From contig NZ_JAINWI010000005.1 of NCBI RefSeq assembly GCF_021021435.1, positions 265,237-329,236 on the forward strand: 64,000 nt of DNA, given 5' to 3'. Positions 22,745 to 31,818 of the stretch are shown piece by piece. The notes beneath the pieces were generated by a model that was not told the origin of the DNA, did not search any database, and was given only the letters and a program-made list of their open reading frames with translations. A program made the position numbers and the translations under genes. Position 1 is the first letter of the stretch, and every line of letters begins with the position of its first letter. This stretch comes from Seohaeicola saemankumensis (GTDB lineage: Bacteria > Pseudomonadota > Alphaproteobacteria > Rhodobacterales > Rhodobacteraceae).

Positions 22745-25036
22745 ATGAAATTCCGCTTTCCCATCGTGATCATCGACGAAGACTTCCGTTCTGAAAACTC
22801 ATCGGGCCTTGGTATCCGCGCCATGGCTGAAGCCATCGAGCAGGAAGGGTTCGAGGTGCTGGGTGTGACCAGCTATGGTGATCTGTCCAAGTTTGCGCAG
22901 CAACAGTCGCGGGCCAGTGCTTTTGTGCTGTCTATCGACGATGAGGAATTCAGCCCCGGTCCTGATCTTGACCCTGCGGTTCTGAACCTGCGTAGCTTTA
23001 TCGAGGAAGTGCGGTGGAAGAACGCCGATGTGCCGATCTATGTCTACGGCGAGACGAAAACCAGCCGCCACCTGCCCAATGATATCCTGCGCGAATTGCA
23101 CGGCTTCATCCATATGTTCGAGGATACGCCGGAATTTGTTGCCAAACACATCATCCGCGAGGCGAAATCATATCTCGAAGGTATCCAGCCGCCGTTTTTC
23201 AAAGCGCTGCTGGATTATGCCGAGGACGGGTCCTATTCGTGGCACTGCCCCGGCCATTCCGGCGGCGTTGCTTTCCTGAAATCACCGATCGGGCAAATGT
23301 ATCACCAGTTCTACGGCGAGAACATGCTGCGTGCAGATGTCTGCAACTCGGTCGAGGAACTGGGCCAGCTACTGGATCACAACGGTGCCATCGGTGCGTC
23401 CGAGCGCAATGCGGCGCGTATCTTCAATGCCGATCATTGCTTTTTCGTGACGAACGGCACCTCGACCTCGAACAAGATGGTCTGGCACCATACGGTGGCC
23501 CCCGGTGATGTGGTTGTGGTGGATCGCAACTGCCACAAATCCATCTTGCACAGCATCATCATGACGGGCGCTGTGCCGGTCTTTTTGAAACCCACGCGCA
23601 ACCATTGGGGCATTATCGGCCCGATCCAGCAAAGCGCCTTCGAGGTCGAGGCGATCAAGGCCAAGATCCGCGCTAATCCGCTGCTGGCGGGCGTCGACGC
23701 GGATACCGTCAAGCCGCGCATCATGACGCTGACGCAATCGACCTATGACGGGGTGCTTTACAACACCGAAACCATCAAGGGGTTGCTGGATGGTTATGTG
23801 GACAACCTGCACTTTGACGAAGCGTGGCTGCCGCATGCCTCGTTTCATCCGTTCTACGGCAATTTCCATTCGATGGGGCGCAAAAGGGCGCGCCCCAAAC
23901 ATTCGGTGACCTATGCGACCCAATCCCTTCACAAGCTGCTCGCAGGCATAAGTCAGGCCAGCCATGTCCTGGTGCAGGACAGTCAGGATACCCCGCTGGA
24001 CCGGCATTTGTTCAACGAAGCCTATCTGATGCACACCTCGACCAGCCCGCAATACAGCATCATTGCAAGCTGCGATGTCGCCGCCGCCATGATGGAGCCG
24101 CCGGGCGGCACCGCTCTGGTCGAGGAAAGCATCGAAGAGTCGCTCGATTTCCGCCGCGCAATGCGGAAGATCGACGAGGAATACGGCGACGACGACTGGT
24201 GGTTCAAGGTCTGGGGGCCGGAGGAGCTGAGCGAGGAAGGCATAGGGCTGACCAAGGATTGGGTGCTCAAACGTACCGATGCCGATGGCGTGCAACCCTC
24301 GGACGGGGAAGACAGTTGGCACGGTTTCGGCGATATGGCCCCCGGCTTCAACATGCTGGACCCGATCAAGGCCACGATCATCACGCCGGGCCTCAATCTG
24401 GACGGGCGTTTTGAAGACACGGGTATTCCCGCGTCGATCGTCACGAAATACCTTGCCGAGCACGGTGTCGTGGTCGAGAAAACCGGCCTTTACAGTTTTT
24501 TCATCATGTTCACCATCGGCATTACCAAAGGCCGCTGGAATACGCTTCTGACCGCGCTGCAACAGTTCAAGGACGATCACGCCAAGAACCAGCCGATTTG
24601 GCGCGCAATGCCGGAATTCTGTGCCAAGCAGCCGTGCTATGAAAACATGGGCCTGCGCGATCTCTGCGAGCAGGTGCACCGCCAATACGCCAAATACGAC
24701 GTGGCGATCCTGTCGACAGAAATGTATCTGAGCGATCTGACCCCCGCGATGAAACCCAGCGACGCCTATGCCCATATCGCGCGGCGCAGCACAGAGCGCG
24801 TGCCGATCGACCAGTTGGAAGGGCGGATCACCACGAGCCTTGTGACACCCTATCCGCCGGGTATCCCCCTGCTGATCCCCGGTGAGGTGTTCAACCGCAA
24901 GATCGTGGACTACCTCAAGTTCAACCGTGAATTTGCCCGCGAATGCCCCGGATTCGAAACCGATATCCATGGTCTGGTGCAGGAAAAGGGCGAGGATGGC
25001 GAGATGCATTATTTCGCCGATTGCGTGGCGGGCTAG
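22745..25036 (+). CDS. Orn/Lys/Arg decarboxylase, acid-inducible type
   Basis: 763 residues: an N-terminal response-regulator-like wing domain (1-145, VIIDEDF and FVLSIDDEE), the fold I PLP domain with HCPGHSGG (167-174), NGTSTSN (237-243), RNCHKS (261-266), FDEAW (357-361) and the PLP lysine K397 in TQSLHK, and a C-terminal domain (LVTPYPPGIPLLIPGE, ending PGFETDIHG). Architecture matches E. coli AdiA, LdcI and SpeF, which consume a proton while making CO2 and a polyamine or agmatine. Substrate cannot be decided by eye; length is closest to AdiA (755). No antiporter gene is adjacent. A GAGGAG site precedes the ATG. Confidence 0.92.
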   Translation: MKFRFPIVIIDEDFRSENSSGLGIRAMAEAIEQEGFEVLGVTSYGDLSKFAQQQSRASAFVLSIDDEEFSPGPDLDPAVLNLRSFIEEVRWKNADVPIYVYGETKTSRHLPNDILRELHGFIHMFEDTPEFVAKHIIREAKSYLEGIQPPFFKALLDYAEDGSYSWHCPGHSGGVAFLKSPIGQMYHQFYGENMLRADVCNSVEELGQLLDHNGAIGASERNAARIFNADHCFFVTNGTSTSNKMVWHHTVAPGDVVVVDRNCHKSILHSIIMTGAVPVFLKPTRNHWGIIGPIQQSAFEVEAIKAKIRANPLLAGVDADTVKPRIMTLTQSTYDGVLYNTETIKGLLDGYVDNLHFDEAWLPHASFHPFYGNFHSMGRKRARPKHSVTYATQSLHKLLAGISQASHVLVQDSQDTPLDRHLFNEAYLMHTSTSPQYSIIASCDVAAAMMEPPGGTALVEESIEESLDFRRAMRKIDEEYGDDDWWFKVWGPEELSEEGIGLTKDWVLKRTDADGVQPSDGEDSWHGFGDMAPGFNMLDPIKATIITPGLNLDGRFEDTGIPASIVTKYLAEHGVVVEKTGLYSFFIMFTIGITKGRWNTLLTALQQFKDDHAKNQPIWRAMPEFCAKQPCYENMGLRDLCEQVHRQYAKYDVAILSTEMYLSDLTPAMKPSDAYAHIARRSTERVPIDQLEGRITTSLVTPYPPGIPLLIPGEVFNRKIVDYLKFNREFARECPGFETDIHGLVQEKGEDGEMHYFADCVAG

Positions 25037-25062
25037 CCCGTTACCGGATCGTTGAACAAGGA

Positions 25063-26085
25063 TCAGGCCCCGCAGATGGATTGCAGCCGCAGCCAGTCGC
25101 CATCTGACAGCAAGGGTTGCGGCGGCGCGCTGGCGAATGGGTCGGCCTCGATCAGGGTGATCGTCTTCTCGCCTGTCGGGTCCAGCGCATAAGCATAGGG
25201 CGTGGCGCGCACCGACAGGCGTTCGAACCCTGCCTTGAGGGCGGCATCCGACACGGGCAGCGGCGCGGTGGTCAGCAGCGTTTCGGCATAGGCGCGCAGG
25301 GTCGCGTCGGGCAGGGTGCCGGTGGTCAGCATACGGAAACTGGCGCTGATGCCGCCCCAGCGCAGCAAACGGCCCAGGGGGTCGCTATCGGCAGCGCGCT
25401 GTTGCTCGGCAATGACATAGCCAGCCAGCACATCGGGTTCCTCGAAATCCTCGACCAAGCCGCGCCCGATCAGCATGATCCGTCCGGGCAGGCGCACCGT
25501 GTCGCGCAGCCCGCTGCGGATCACGATCAGGGCATTGCGGCGGCCATCGGTATCGGGCAGGCGGGCTGACAGCTTTTGAAGCACCTGCAACCCTTCGGGC
25601 GCGACGCAAGGAAGGCCGGTCACGCGCTCCAGATGGGTCATCAGCGCGCGGCCCAGATCCTCGCGCTTGACGTCGGGCACAAGATTGATCGTGTGGTTCA
25701 TCATCGCGCCGGGTAGCCAGAACACCGCAAGCAGGGCGACAAGGGTGACCGAGCCGAACAGCCCCATCCCCCGCAAACGCCCCGGACGCGGGCGCCGCCG
25801 CGCGACGGCGGTTCGCAGCTTCTCGATGGCGGCGATCATCTCGGCTTCGGCCAGTTCCAGCGTTTCCGACGGATCACCGTCGGGATGATAGATGGCGGGG
25901 GTCTCGTCAGGATTGGCCCGCGCGATAGCGGCCAGCGACCAATGGGTCAGGGGGCGGTCTTGCAGGTCCGAAATCACCAGCGTCGCCTCGCCGATCGAGA
26001 CAATCACCTCGCGCCGCTGCTCCTCGGGCGAGGCACGCCAGAGGGCGGAGGCCTCAAGCCGTTGATACTCCTGCAATGCCGTCAT
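25063..26085 (-). CDS. Hypothetical single-span membrane protein
   Basis: 340 residues: a soluble N-terminus (1-100, with SIGEATLVISDLQDRPLTHW), one membrane segment at about 107-127 (LFGSVTLVALLAVFWLPGAM) and a long presumably periplasmic C-terminal domain (ERVTGLPCVAPEGLQVLQKL, IMLIGRGLVEDFEEPDVLAG). The piece VLAGYVIAEQQRA recalls the helix that carries HExxH in M48 peptidases, but the His residues are missing. No family recognised. Convergent with the decarboxylase gene, 26 nt from its stop. Confidence 0.7.
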   Translation of the reverse strand: MTALQEYQRLEASALWRASPEEQRREVIVSIGEATLVISDLQDRPLTHWSLAAIARANPDETPAIYHPDGDPSETLELAEAEMIAAIEKLRTAVARRRPRPGRLRGMGLFGSVTLVALLAVFWLPGAMMNHTINLVPDVKREDLGRALMTHLERVTGLPCVAPEGLQVLQKLSARLPDTDGRRNALIVIRSGLRDTVRLPGRIMLIGRGLVEDFEEPDVLAGYVIAEQQRAADSDPLGRLLRWGGISASFRMLTTGTLPDATLRAYAETLLTTAPLPVSDAALKAGFERLSVRATPYAYALDPTGEKTITLIEADPFASAPPQPLLSDGDWLRLQSICGA

Positions 26086-26431
26086 GAATGGGGCTGCCCT
26101 GCCTCTGTTTGCGCGAGTTTAGCATGAGGTTGGGCGGGGCGGTAGTGGGGAAGAGGGGCCGCTCCGGGGCATGTCCCACGATGGGAAATTTTTTGGATCG
26201 TTTGGGATCAAGGGGGCGGGCGCGTGTTAGGGAAATTTTAACGGTTGGGAGGTGCTTGTCTAGAGTGATCACTTTCTTACACGCAGGAAAATCTGAAAGA
26301 AAATGAAGCCACTCTCAACAAAATTAACCTTGTGTGCAGATTTGACGTGTATCCCGTGCAAAAAGTTTATTGACAAAACTTTCTTTCAAAGCACCCTCTT
26401 ATTAGTGAATTTTTAAAAGTGGAGTGTTTGG
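26086..26431. other. Intergenic transition into an AT-rich island
   Basis: The first ~150 nt are GC-rich like the surroundings; from about 26240 the sequence becomes AT-rich. TGAAAGAAA (near 26293) and TTTCTTTCA (near 26381) form a spaced 9-bp inverted repeat. A TTGACA at about 26369 could be the -35 of the following gene. No gene is seen. Confidence 0.4.
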
Positions 26432-27442
26432 TTGGCTGGAAATCGTCAGCATCATGTTTGGCAGTTGCTTCAACGCGGTTTTGGTGAGAAGCGCGGCAAA
26501 GATCATCATATTTGGACTTATATGAAGGGTGTGGCTCCTAAACGAACAGTGACACGCCTATTTGGTTTTGAGAAGCATTTCTATGGAGACAAAGGATCAC
26601 TTGCTGATGAGGTGATAACCGATTTTGAGAATCGAATGCAAAGTGAGGTTCAGGAATTTCGGAATTTGCCTCATGGATCCGAAATTGACTCAAAAACAAT
26701 CGCCAGCCTAATTGGACATCTGGAAACACGGACTTCATTTTTGAGAAAAGACTCGTCAATGCGGCTGCAAAGATTAGTTGGTGGATGGGTCAAGTCTTCA
26801 AAAAGTGCAGAAAAATTGAGAAAGGCGATGGTTTCCTATTTAGAAGACAATCCGGCGGAATTGGAAAAGTTTTTTGGTAAGTCCTTTGTTCCTCCGGATA
26901 GACGAGAGCACTACAAGAGTTTGGTAATTTGGGCCATCGGCAAGATGCCTGATGATGATATAGTTAGATCCATGGAGGGAGGTATAGATAAGATTTTTGC
27001 GATTTCGGAGAGGTTTCCTGACATTATAAGGCAAGCTCAGAATGAAATCCTTAGTCGAAGTTTGGATGAAGAGTTTCGCACTCAATCACATTTAGATCGC
27101 AGATATCATATATTTCGCTCAAATCTAGAAAAATTTATATTACCAGATACTACGTTGGCATTTGTAAAGAAAGAAGGTGCTTCACCATTTTCTCAAAAGT
27201 CAGACAAGATTGAGTGTGTGATCCTTCCAATTTCGTCGACTGTTGCAATAATTGGTGGTTCTTCAGACAGGCAAGACTACACTGTAAAAACTATGAACAG
27301 AATTCTGGCCGGCTGTGCATTTGAAGCCTTTTTAGCAGAGGAGCGGTGTCAGCAGTTCCAAAGTCTGACAAAGCGTATTGGAAAATATGCAAGACTGCTT
27401 AGTGATAACGAGCTTAGAAAGCTAGCAAATTTTACCTACTAG
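26432..27442 (+). CDS. DUF4238-like protein in an AT-rich island
   Basis: 336 residues from a TTG start with GGAG upstream; no other start fits. The N-terminus NRQHHVWQLLQRGF resembles the KxHHYVPxFYLRxF start of DUF4238 proteins, whose function is unknown. The body is helical and charged; LAGCAFEAFLAEE near the end matches nothing known to me. No signal peptide or membrane segment. Base composition and codon use (many AAA, AAT, TTT, AGA codons) differ sharply from all neighbours, so the gene was probably acquired recently. No integrase, tRNA or IS is adjacent. Confidence 0.7.
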   Translation: MAGNRQHHVWQLLQRGFGEKRGKDHHIWTYMKGVAPKRTVTRLFGFEKHFYGDKGSLADEVITDFENRMQSEVQEFRNLPHGSEIDSKTIASLIGHLETRTSFLRKDSSMRLQRLVGGWVKSSKSAEKLRKAMVSYLEDNPAELEKFFGKSFVPPDRREHYKSLVIWAIGKMPDDDIVRSMEGGIDKIFAISERFPDIIRQAQNEILSRSLDEEFRTQSHLDRRYHIFRSNLEKFILPDTTLAFVKKEGASPFSQKSDKIECVILPISSTVAIIGGSSDRQDYTVKTMNRILAGCAFEAFLAEERCQQFQSLTKRIGKYARLLSDNELRKLANFTY

Positions 27443-27510
27443 CTGTAATAAATATTCAATATGGAGGGATCTTTTTCCCCGTGCGGAATCAAGGCCGCAG
27501 GCCGCCGCGC

Positions 27511-27636
27511 GATCACCGACCCGCCCCATGGGGCGGCGATTATGTGACCGTTCCGGCTTGAACCGAGGTAGGAGGACCGGGCGACCATAAACTGCCTCGA
27601 ACAGGCGTTGCATCGCCACCCCGCGGGTCGGCGATC
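27511..27636. other. Structured intergenic element, possible small RNA or repeat
   Basis: GATCACCGACCCGC (27511-27524) is nearly the reverse complement of GCGGGTCGGCGATC (about 27622-27636; one mismatch), enclosing about 100 nt. Inside are the perfect palindrome CCGCCCCATGGGGCGG (27521-27536) and a further pairing between CGAGGTAG and CTGCCTCG. The two ends also share GGCGATxATGxGAC. This could be a folded RNA, an attenuator-like element or an interspersed repeat. No known RNA family is recognised. Confidence 0.4.
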
Positions 27637-27655
27637 ATGCGACTAAGTGCCCCCC

Positions 27656-29281
27656 TCACATCCCCTTGGCAATCGCCCGCAATTCGAACTTCTGGATTTT
27701 CCCCGTCGAGGTTTTCGGCAATTCCTGAAACACCACGGTCTTGGGAGTCTTGAAGCCTGCCAGCTTCTCTCGTGCGAAGGCGATGAGGGCGGCCTCGTCA
27801 CCCTTGACGCCGTCTTTCAACTCGACAAAGGCGCAGGGCACCTCGCCCCATTTCTCGTCGGGCTTGGCAACCACGGCGCAGAGCAGCACATCGGGATGCG
27901 CCATGAGCACGCCCTCGACCTCGACCGACGAGATATTCTCGCCGCCTGAAATGATGATATCCTTGGCGCGGTCGCTGATCTGCATATAGCCGTTGGGGTG
28001 CTGCACGGCGATATCGCCGGAATGGAACCAGCCGCCGCGAAACGCCTCCTCGGTCGCCTTCGGGTTCTTCAGGTAGCCTTTCATCACGCCATTGCCGCGA
28101 AACATGATCTCGCCCTGCGTGATGCCGTCCATGGGAATCTGGTCCATGTCGTCGGTCATGACGGTGACGCCTTCCAGAAACGGCATGGCAACACCCTGAC
28201 GGGCCTTGACGGCAGAGCGGTCGTCGCCTTGCAGGTCGTCCCACGCGGCGTTCCATGTGCATTCGGTGCCGGGGCCGTAGGTTTCGGTCAGCCCGTAGAC
28301 CTGCGTGACGTTGAAGCCCATCGGTTCGATCTTGGCCAGCGTCGCGGGGGCGACAGGGGCGCCTGCGGTAAAGACCTCGACCGTTTGGGAAAAGTCGCGG
28401 CGTTGCGCGGCGGGCGCGTTCACCAGCGTGTTCAGCACGATAGGCGCGCCGCCGAAATGCGTCACACCTTCATCGGCGATGGCGTTGAAGATCGCAGGCG
28501 CGGTGATGTCGCGGCAACAGATCACTGTGCCGCCCAAGACCGGCATCATCCATGTGTGGCACCAGCCGTTGCAATGGAAGAGCGGCACAATCGTCAGGTA
28601 TCGCGGGTGCATGGTCATGCGCCAGCTGATGACCTGCCCCATCGCGTTCAGATAGGCCCCGCGATGGTGATAAACGACGCCCTTGGGCCGACCCGTCGTG
28701 CCGGAGGTATAGTTGAGGGCGATCGATTCCCATTCGTCCTGCGGCATGATCCACTGGAAATCGGGTTCGCCTGTAGCGAGGAGGTCTTCGTATTCCATGT
28801 AATGACCATGGGCATGGACGCCTGCGTGGTTGTCCGCGACTTCGATCACGATGGGGGCCGGACCTTCCATCCGCTCCATCGCCTCGGCCGCCATGGGCAG
28901 GAATTGCGGATCAACCAGCAGCACCTTTGCGCCGCCATGGTCAAGGATATAGGCGATAGTGTCAGGCTCCAGCCGCGTGTTGATGGTGTTGAGGACAGCA
29001 CCGCTGGCTGGCACGCCGAAATGCGCCTCGGCTTGTGGAGGCAGGTTGGGGATCAGGGTGGCGACGACATCGCCGGGCTGGATGCCCAGTTTGGTGAGAG
29101 CCGAGGCAAGGCGGGTGACCCGCTCATGGTATTGTGCATAGGTTTTGCGATGCGGCCCATAGATCACAGCAGGATGTTCGGGAAACACGATCGCTGCGCG
29201 CTTGAGGAACGACAGCGGCGTCAGGGGCATGTAATTCGCCTCGGTTTTGCCCAGTCCGGTCTCGTCCGCCATCCAGCCCAT
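27656..29281 (-). CDS. Acyl-CoA synthetase (AMP-binding), DmdB-like
   Basis: 541 residues of the ANL superfamily: ATP loop YTSGTTGRPKG, VYGLTETYGPGT, WFHSGDIAV and the C-terminal catalytic lysine region LPKTSTGKIQKF. The N-terminus MGWMADETGLGK and overall length resemble the methylmercaptopropionyl-CoA ligase DmdB of roseobacters, but paralogues acting on short and medium fatty acids look the same. It converts a carboxylic acid, ATP and CoA to the acyl-CoA. The ATG at 29281 has GGGGGAC upstream; a frame to 29344 is less likely. It is separate from the beta-oxidation block at 32.6-40.6 kb, which could take its product. Confidence 0.88.
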   Translation of the reverse strand: MGWMADETGLGKTEANYMPLTPLSFLKRAAIVFPEHPAVIYGPHRKTYAQYHERVTRLASALTKLGIQPGDVVATLIPNLPPQAEAHFGVPASGAVLNTINTRLEPDTIAYILDHGGAKVLLVDPQFLPMAAEAMERMEGPAPIVIEVADNHAGVHAHGHYMEYEDLLATGEPDFQWIMPQDEWESIALNYTSGTTGRPKGVVYHHRGAYLNAMGQVISWRMTMHPRYLTIVPLFHCNGWCHTWMMPVLGGTVICCRDITAPAIFNAIADEGVTHFGGAPIVLNTLVNAPAAQRRDFSQTVEVFTAGAPVAPATLAKIEPMGFNVTQVYGLTETYGPGTECTWNAAWDDLQGDDRSAVKARQGVAMPFLEGVTVMTDDMDQIPMDGITQGEIMFRGNGVMKGYLKNPKATEEAFRGGWFHSGDIAVQHPNGYMQISDRAKDIIISGGENISSVEVEGVLMAHPDVLLCAVVAKPDEKWGEVPCAFVELKDGVKGDEAALIAFAREKLAGFKTPKTVVFQELPKTSTGKIQKFELRAIAKGM

Positions 29282-29363
29282 AATGTCCCCCTTGCTCGAT
29301 CTGTCGCCTTGCGGCGGTGTTGAGACACAATATTGCGCGACCAAGACAGAAGTGAAAGTGCGA

Positions 29364-29397
29364 AAGGCGCGAGCATGAAAGAATAAACCCGCGCCTT
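29364..29397 (-). terminator. Hairpin downstream of the creatinase gene
   Basis: AAGGCGCG (29364-29371) pairs with CGCGCCTT (29390-29397) across an 18-nt loop, just after the creatinase stop. The T-run following on the minus strand is poor, so termination strength is uncertain. Confidence 0.4.
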
Positions 29398-29403
29398 GTC
29401 GGT

Positions 29404-30618
29404 TCAGCCGACCACGTTGAAATCAGGGCCATAGGGATAGGCGGTGATATTCTCGTTGCCGGTTGCGGTGATGACCAGAATGTCATGCTCGCGGTAGCCC
29501 CCTGCGCCGGGTGCACCTGCGGGAAGGGTTAGCATCGGCTCCATCGAGATGACCATGCCGGGTTCAAGCAAGGTGTGGATATCCTCGCGCAGCTCCAGTC
29601 CGGCTTCGCGCCCGTAATAATGCGACAGCAGACCGAAGCTGTGGCCATAGCCGAAGGTGCGGTATTGCAGCAGGTCACGGTCGGACAGGAATGTGTTGAT
29701 CTTCTCGGTTACTTCGGCACAGGACACGCCCGGTTGCAGAAGGGACATACCGTATTCGTGGGTGTCGACATTGGCCTGCCAGATGGCAAGGCTTGCGGCA
29801 TCTACGCTGCCCGCGAACAACGTCCGCTCCAGCGCGGTGTAATAGCCCGAGATCATCGGAAAGGTATTGAGCGACAGGATGTCGCCCTTTTCAAGTATCC
29901 GAGACGTTACCGGATTGTGCGCGCCGTCCGTGTTCAGTCCGGACTGGAACCAGACCCATGTGTCGCGGTACTCGGCATAGGGGAACCGCTTGGCAATCTC
30001 GGCTTCCATCGCGTCGCGCCCTGCCATCGCAATGTCGATTTCCCGCGCACCCACGCGCACTGCGTCACGGATGGCATAGCCTCCCACATCGGCAACATTC
30101 GCACCGGCGCGGATCAGGGCGATTTCCGCCTCGGACTTGCGCATCCGCTGCTGCATCGTCGCAGGCGCGATATCGACGCGAGAGGCAGGCAAGAGGAAAG
30201 CATCAAGCTTGGCCGATTGCAGCAGGGTCAGGTGATCGCCCTCGAACCCGATCACGCGGTTGCTGCCGGTCACTGACAAAACAGCCCGCCAGTAATTGTC
30301 GCGCGCCCAGTCGGTATAGGTGATGTTGTCGCCGACGCTGCGCCGCCAAGGCTGGCCTGCATCAATGCCTGCGCTGATAGTCACGCAGGCGCTGGCCGTG
30401 ACGACACAGGCATAGGGCCGCCCGAAAGAGCAGTAGAGAAAGCCCGAATAATAGGCGACGTTGTGCATGGATGTCAGTACGCAGGCATCGACGCCCTGTT
30501 CGGCCATCAACGCGCGCAACCCGGTCAGGCGGGCTGCGTATTCGGCCTGTGAGAAGGGCAGCGGCGCTTTCTGGCCGTTGTGGAAGCGGTACATGTCAGG
30601 TCTGGATATGTTTGTCAT
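29404..30618 (-). CDS. Creatinase (creatine amidinohydrolase)
   Basis: 404 residues, the family length. It follows the Pseudomonas creatinase closely by eye: YCSFGRPYACVVT, QPWRRSV, WVWFQSGLNTDGAHNPV (H234), GYYTALERTLF (E264), FGYGHSFG, SHYYGREAGLELRED and MVISMEPM (E360). These correspond to P. putida H232, E262 and E358, all two positions earlier. The M24 metal ligands are replaced, as expected for a metal-free creatinase. It hydrolyses creatine to sarcosine and urea in the cytosol. The ATG at 30618 follows AGGACCG. No sarcosine oxidase or creatininase is adjacent; a divergent DMT transporter may supply substrate. Confidence 0.9.
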   Translation of the reverse strand: MTNISRPDMYRFHNGQKAPLPFSQAEYAARLTGLRALMAEQGVDACVLTSMHNVAYYSGFLYCSFGRPYACVVTASACVTISAGIDAGQPWRRSVGDNITYTDWARDNYWRAVLSVTGSNRVIGFEGDHLTLLQSAKLDAFLLPASRVDIAPATMQQRMRKSEAEIALIRAGANVADVGGYAIRDAVRVGAREIDIAMAGRDAMEAEIAKRFPYAEYRDTWVWFQSGLNTDGAHNPVTSRILEKGDILSLNTFPMISGYYTALERTLFAGSVDAASLAIWQANVDTHEYGMSLLQPGVSCAEVTEKINTFLSDRDLLQYRTFGYGHSFGLLSHYYGREAGLELREDIHTLLEPGMVISMEPMLTLPAGAPGAGGYREHDILVITATGNENITAYPYGPDFNVVG

Positions 30619-30842
30619 TTTGCGGTCCTGCGGGGCCGGATCGACGCGGGCCCCCTTGTCAGAGGTCCCGGCGTACAGGACGGCAGCGGATGATCCGCAG
30701 GAAAGGATGCAGGCATCCCGCGCCGACGCCATCGGCACGCCCTGCGCCTGATTACATGAGAAGCAGCCAGCTAAGCAAGCGCTGCTTGAGGTCGTGATCG
30801 CCGCAGCGTAAGCAATGGATATTCTTGACAACCGGATATGCC

Positions 30843-31778
30843 ATGACTCATGCCATCAGCGCCGATCTGAACCGGCCCTTTGCCGCCGCCGGTATCATGT
30901 TGGTGGCAATGCTGATCATCGGTTTCATCGACAATTACGTTGCTGCCATTTCGGACGAGATCGGGCTCTGGCAGTTTCAGGTCATGCGGACCGTTCTGAT
31001 GCTGCCGATCCTCGTTGCCATGTCATGGGCAGGGCTGGGCACACTGCGTCCGCAGTCCTTTCTACGTGTGGGCGGCAGGTCTGCCTTCGCGGCGATGGCA
31101 ATGATGTGTTACTTCGGCGCGCTTGGATTTATGCCTCTGGCGCAGGCATTGGCGGGGCTGTTCACCTCGCCTATTTTCATCCTGCTGATCACTTGGGGCC
31201 TGATGGGACAGACCATTGGGCCATGGCGTATTCTGGCGGTCGGGCTTGGCTTTGTTGGGATTCTGCTGGTCTTGCAACCCGAGACGGGGTCGTTTTCCTA
31301 TTGGACCCTGTTGCCAGTTCTGGGCGGGCTCTTCTACGCCGTCGGCATCATAGCGACCCGCGCGTGGTGCGAGGGAGAAAGTACAATGAGCCTGCTGTTG
31401 GGGGTCATGATTTTTCAGGGTGGGATATCCGCTATGGCAGCGATCGGTCTGGTGATGTTGAATCTGCCGGAAACAGGGTTTCTCAGCCAGCGTTGGGTCT
31501 GGCCGGTGGGCGATGTATGGCCGCTGATCTGGTTGCAGGCTGTCGGATCTCTGGCCGGTGTCTGGTGTATCATCAAGGCCTACCAACTGGGCGAGGCGGG
31601 GTTCGTGTCAGTGTTCGAATATTCGGTGATGATTTTCGGCCCCTTCTTTGCGTGGCACCTGTTCGGCCAGCCCGTTGGTCTGTGGCAGGCCATCGGTATC
31701 GCAATGATCGCATCCGCAGGTTTGATCATCGCGCTCAGGTCCGGCAAGGAACAACGGCGCGAAATCATCCCTGGATAA
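30843..31778 (+). CDS. EamA/DMT-family transporter
   Basis: 311 residues with ten hydrophobic segments in two EamA repeats (MLVAMLIIGFIDNYVAAIS onwards; SLAGVWCIIKAYQLGEAGF in the second). The family exports or imports amino acids and metabolites in the inner membrane. The ATG at 30843 is preferred over a TTG six codons upstream. It is divergent from the creatinase gene across 224 nt, suggesting shared control, but the substrate is unknown. Confidence 0.85.
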   Translation: MTHAISADLNRPFAAAGIMLVAMLIIGFIDNYVAAISDEIGLWQFQVMRTVLMLPILVAMSWAGLGTLRPQSFLRVGGRSAFAAMAMMCYFGALGFMPLAQALAGLFTSPIFILLITWGLMGQTIGPWRILAVGLGFVGILLVLQPETGSFSYWTLLPVLGGLFYAVGIIATRAWCEGESTMSLLLGVMIFQGGISAMAAIGLVMLNLPETGFLSQRWVWPVGDVWPLIWLQAVGSLAGVWCIIKAYQLGEAGFVSVFEYSVMIFGPFFAWHLFGQPVGLWQAIGIAMIASAGLIIALRSGKEQRREIIPG

Positions 31779-31818
31779 GGCGGCTTGCATGACCGGTGCG
31801 ATGGGGTAGCGTGAGTTC

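Noticed and set aside
23369..25009. 546-codon minus-strand frame opposite the decarboxylase
   Set aside because: Shadow of the strongly conserved decarboxylase reading frame.
27555..27625. Short resemblance to RNase P RNA (GAGG...CCGGG)
   Set aside because: The surrounding universal parts of RNase P RNA are absent and the region is too short.
27998..29323. 441-codon plus-strand frame opposite the acyl-CoA synthetase
   Set aside because: Antisense to ANL-superfamily motifs; no ribosome-binding site or domain.
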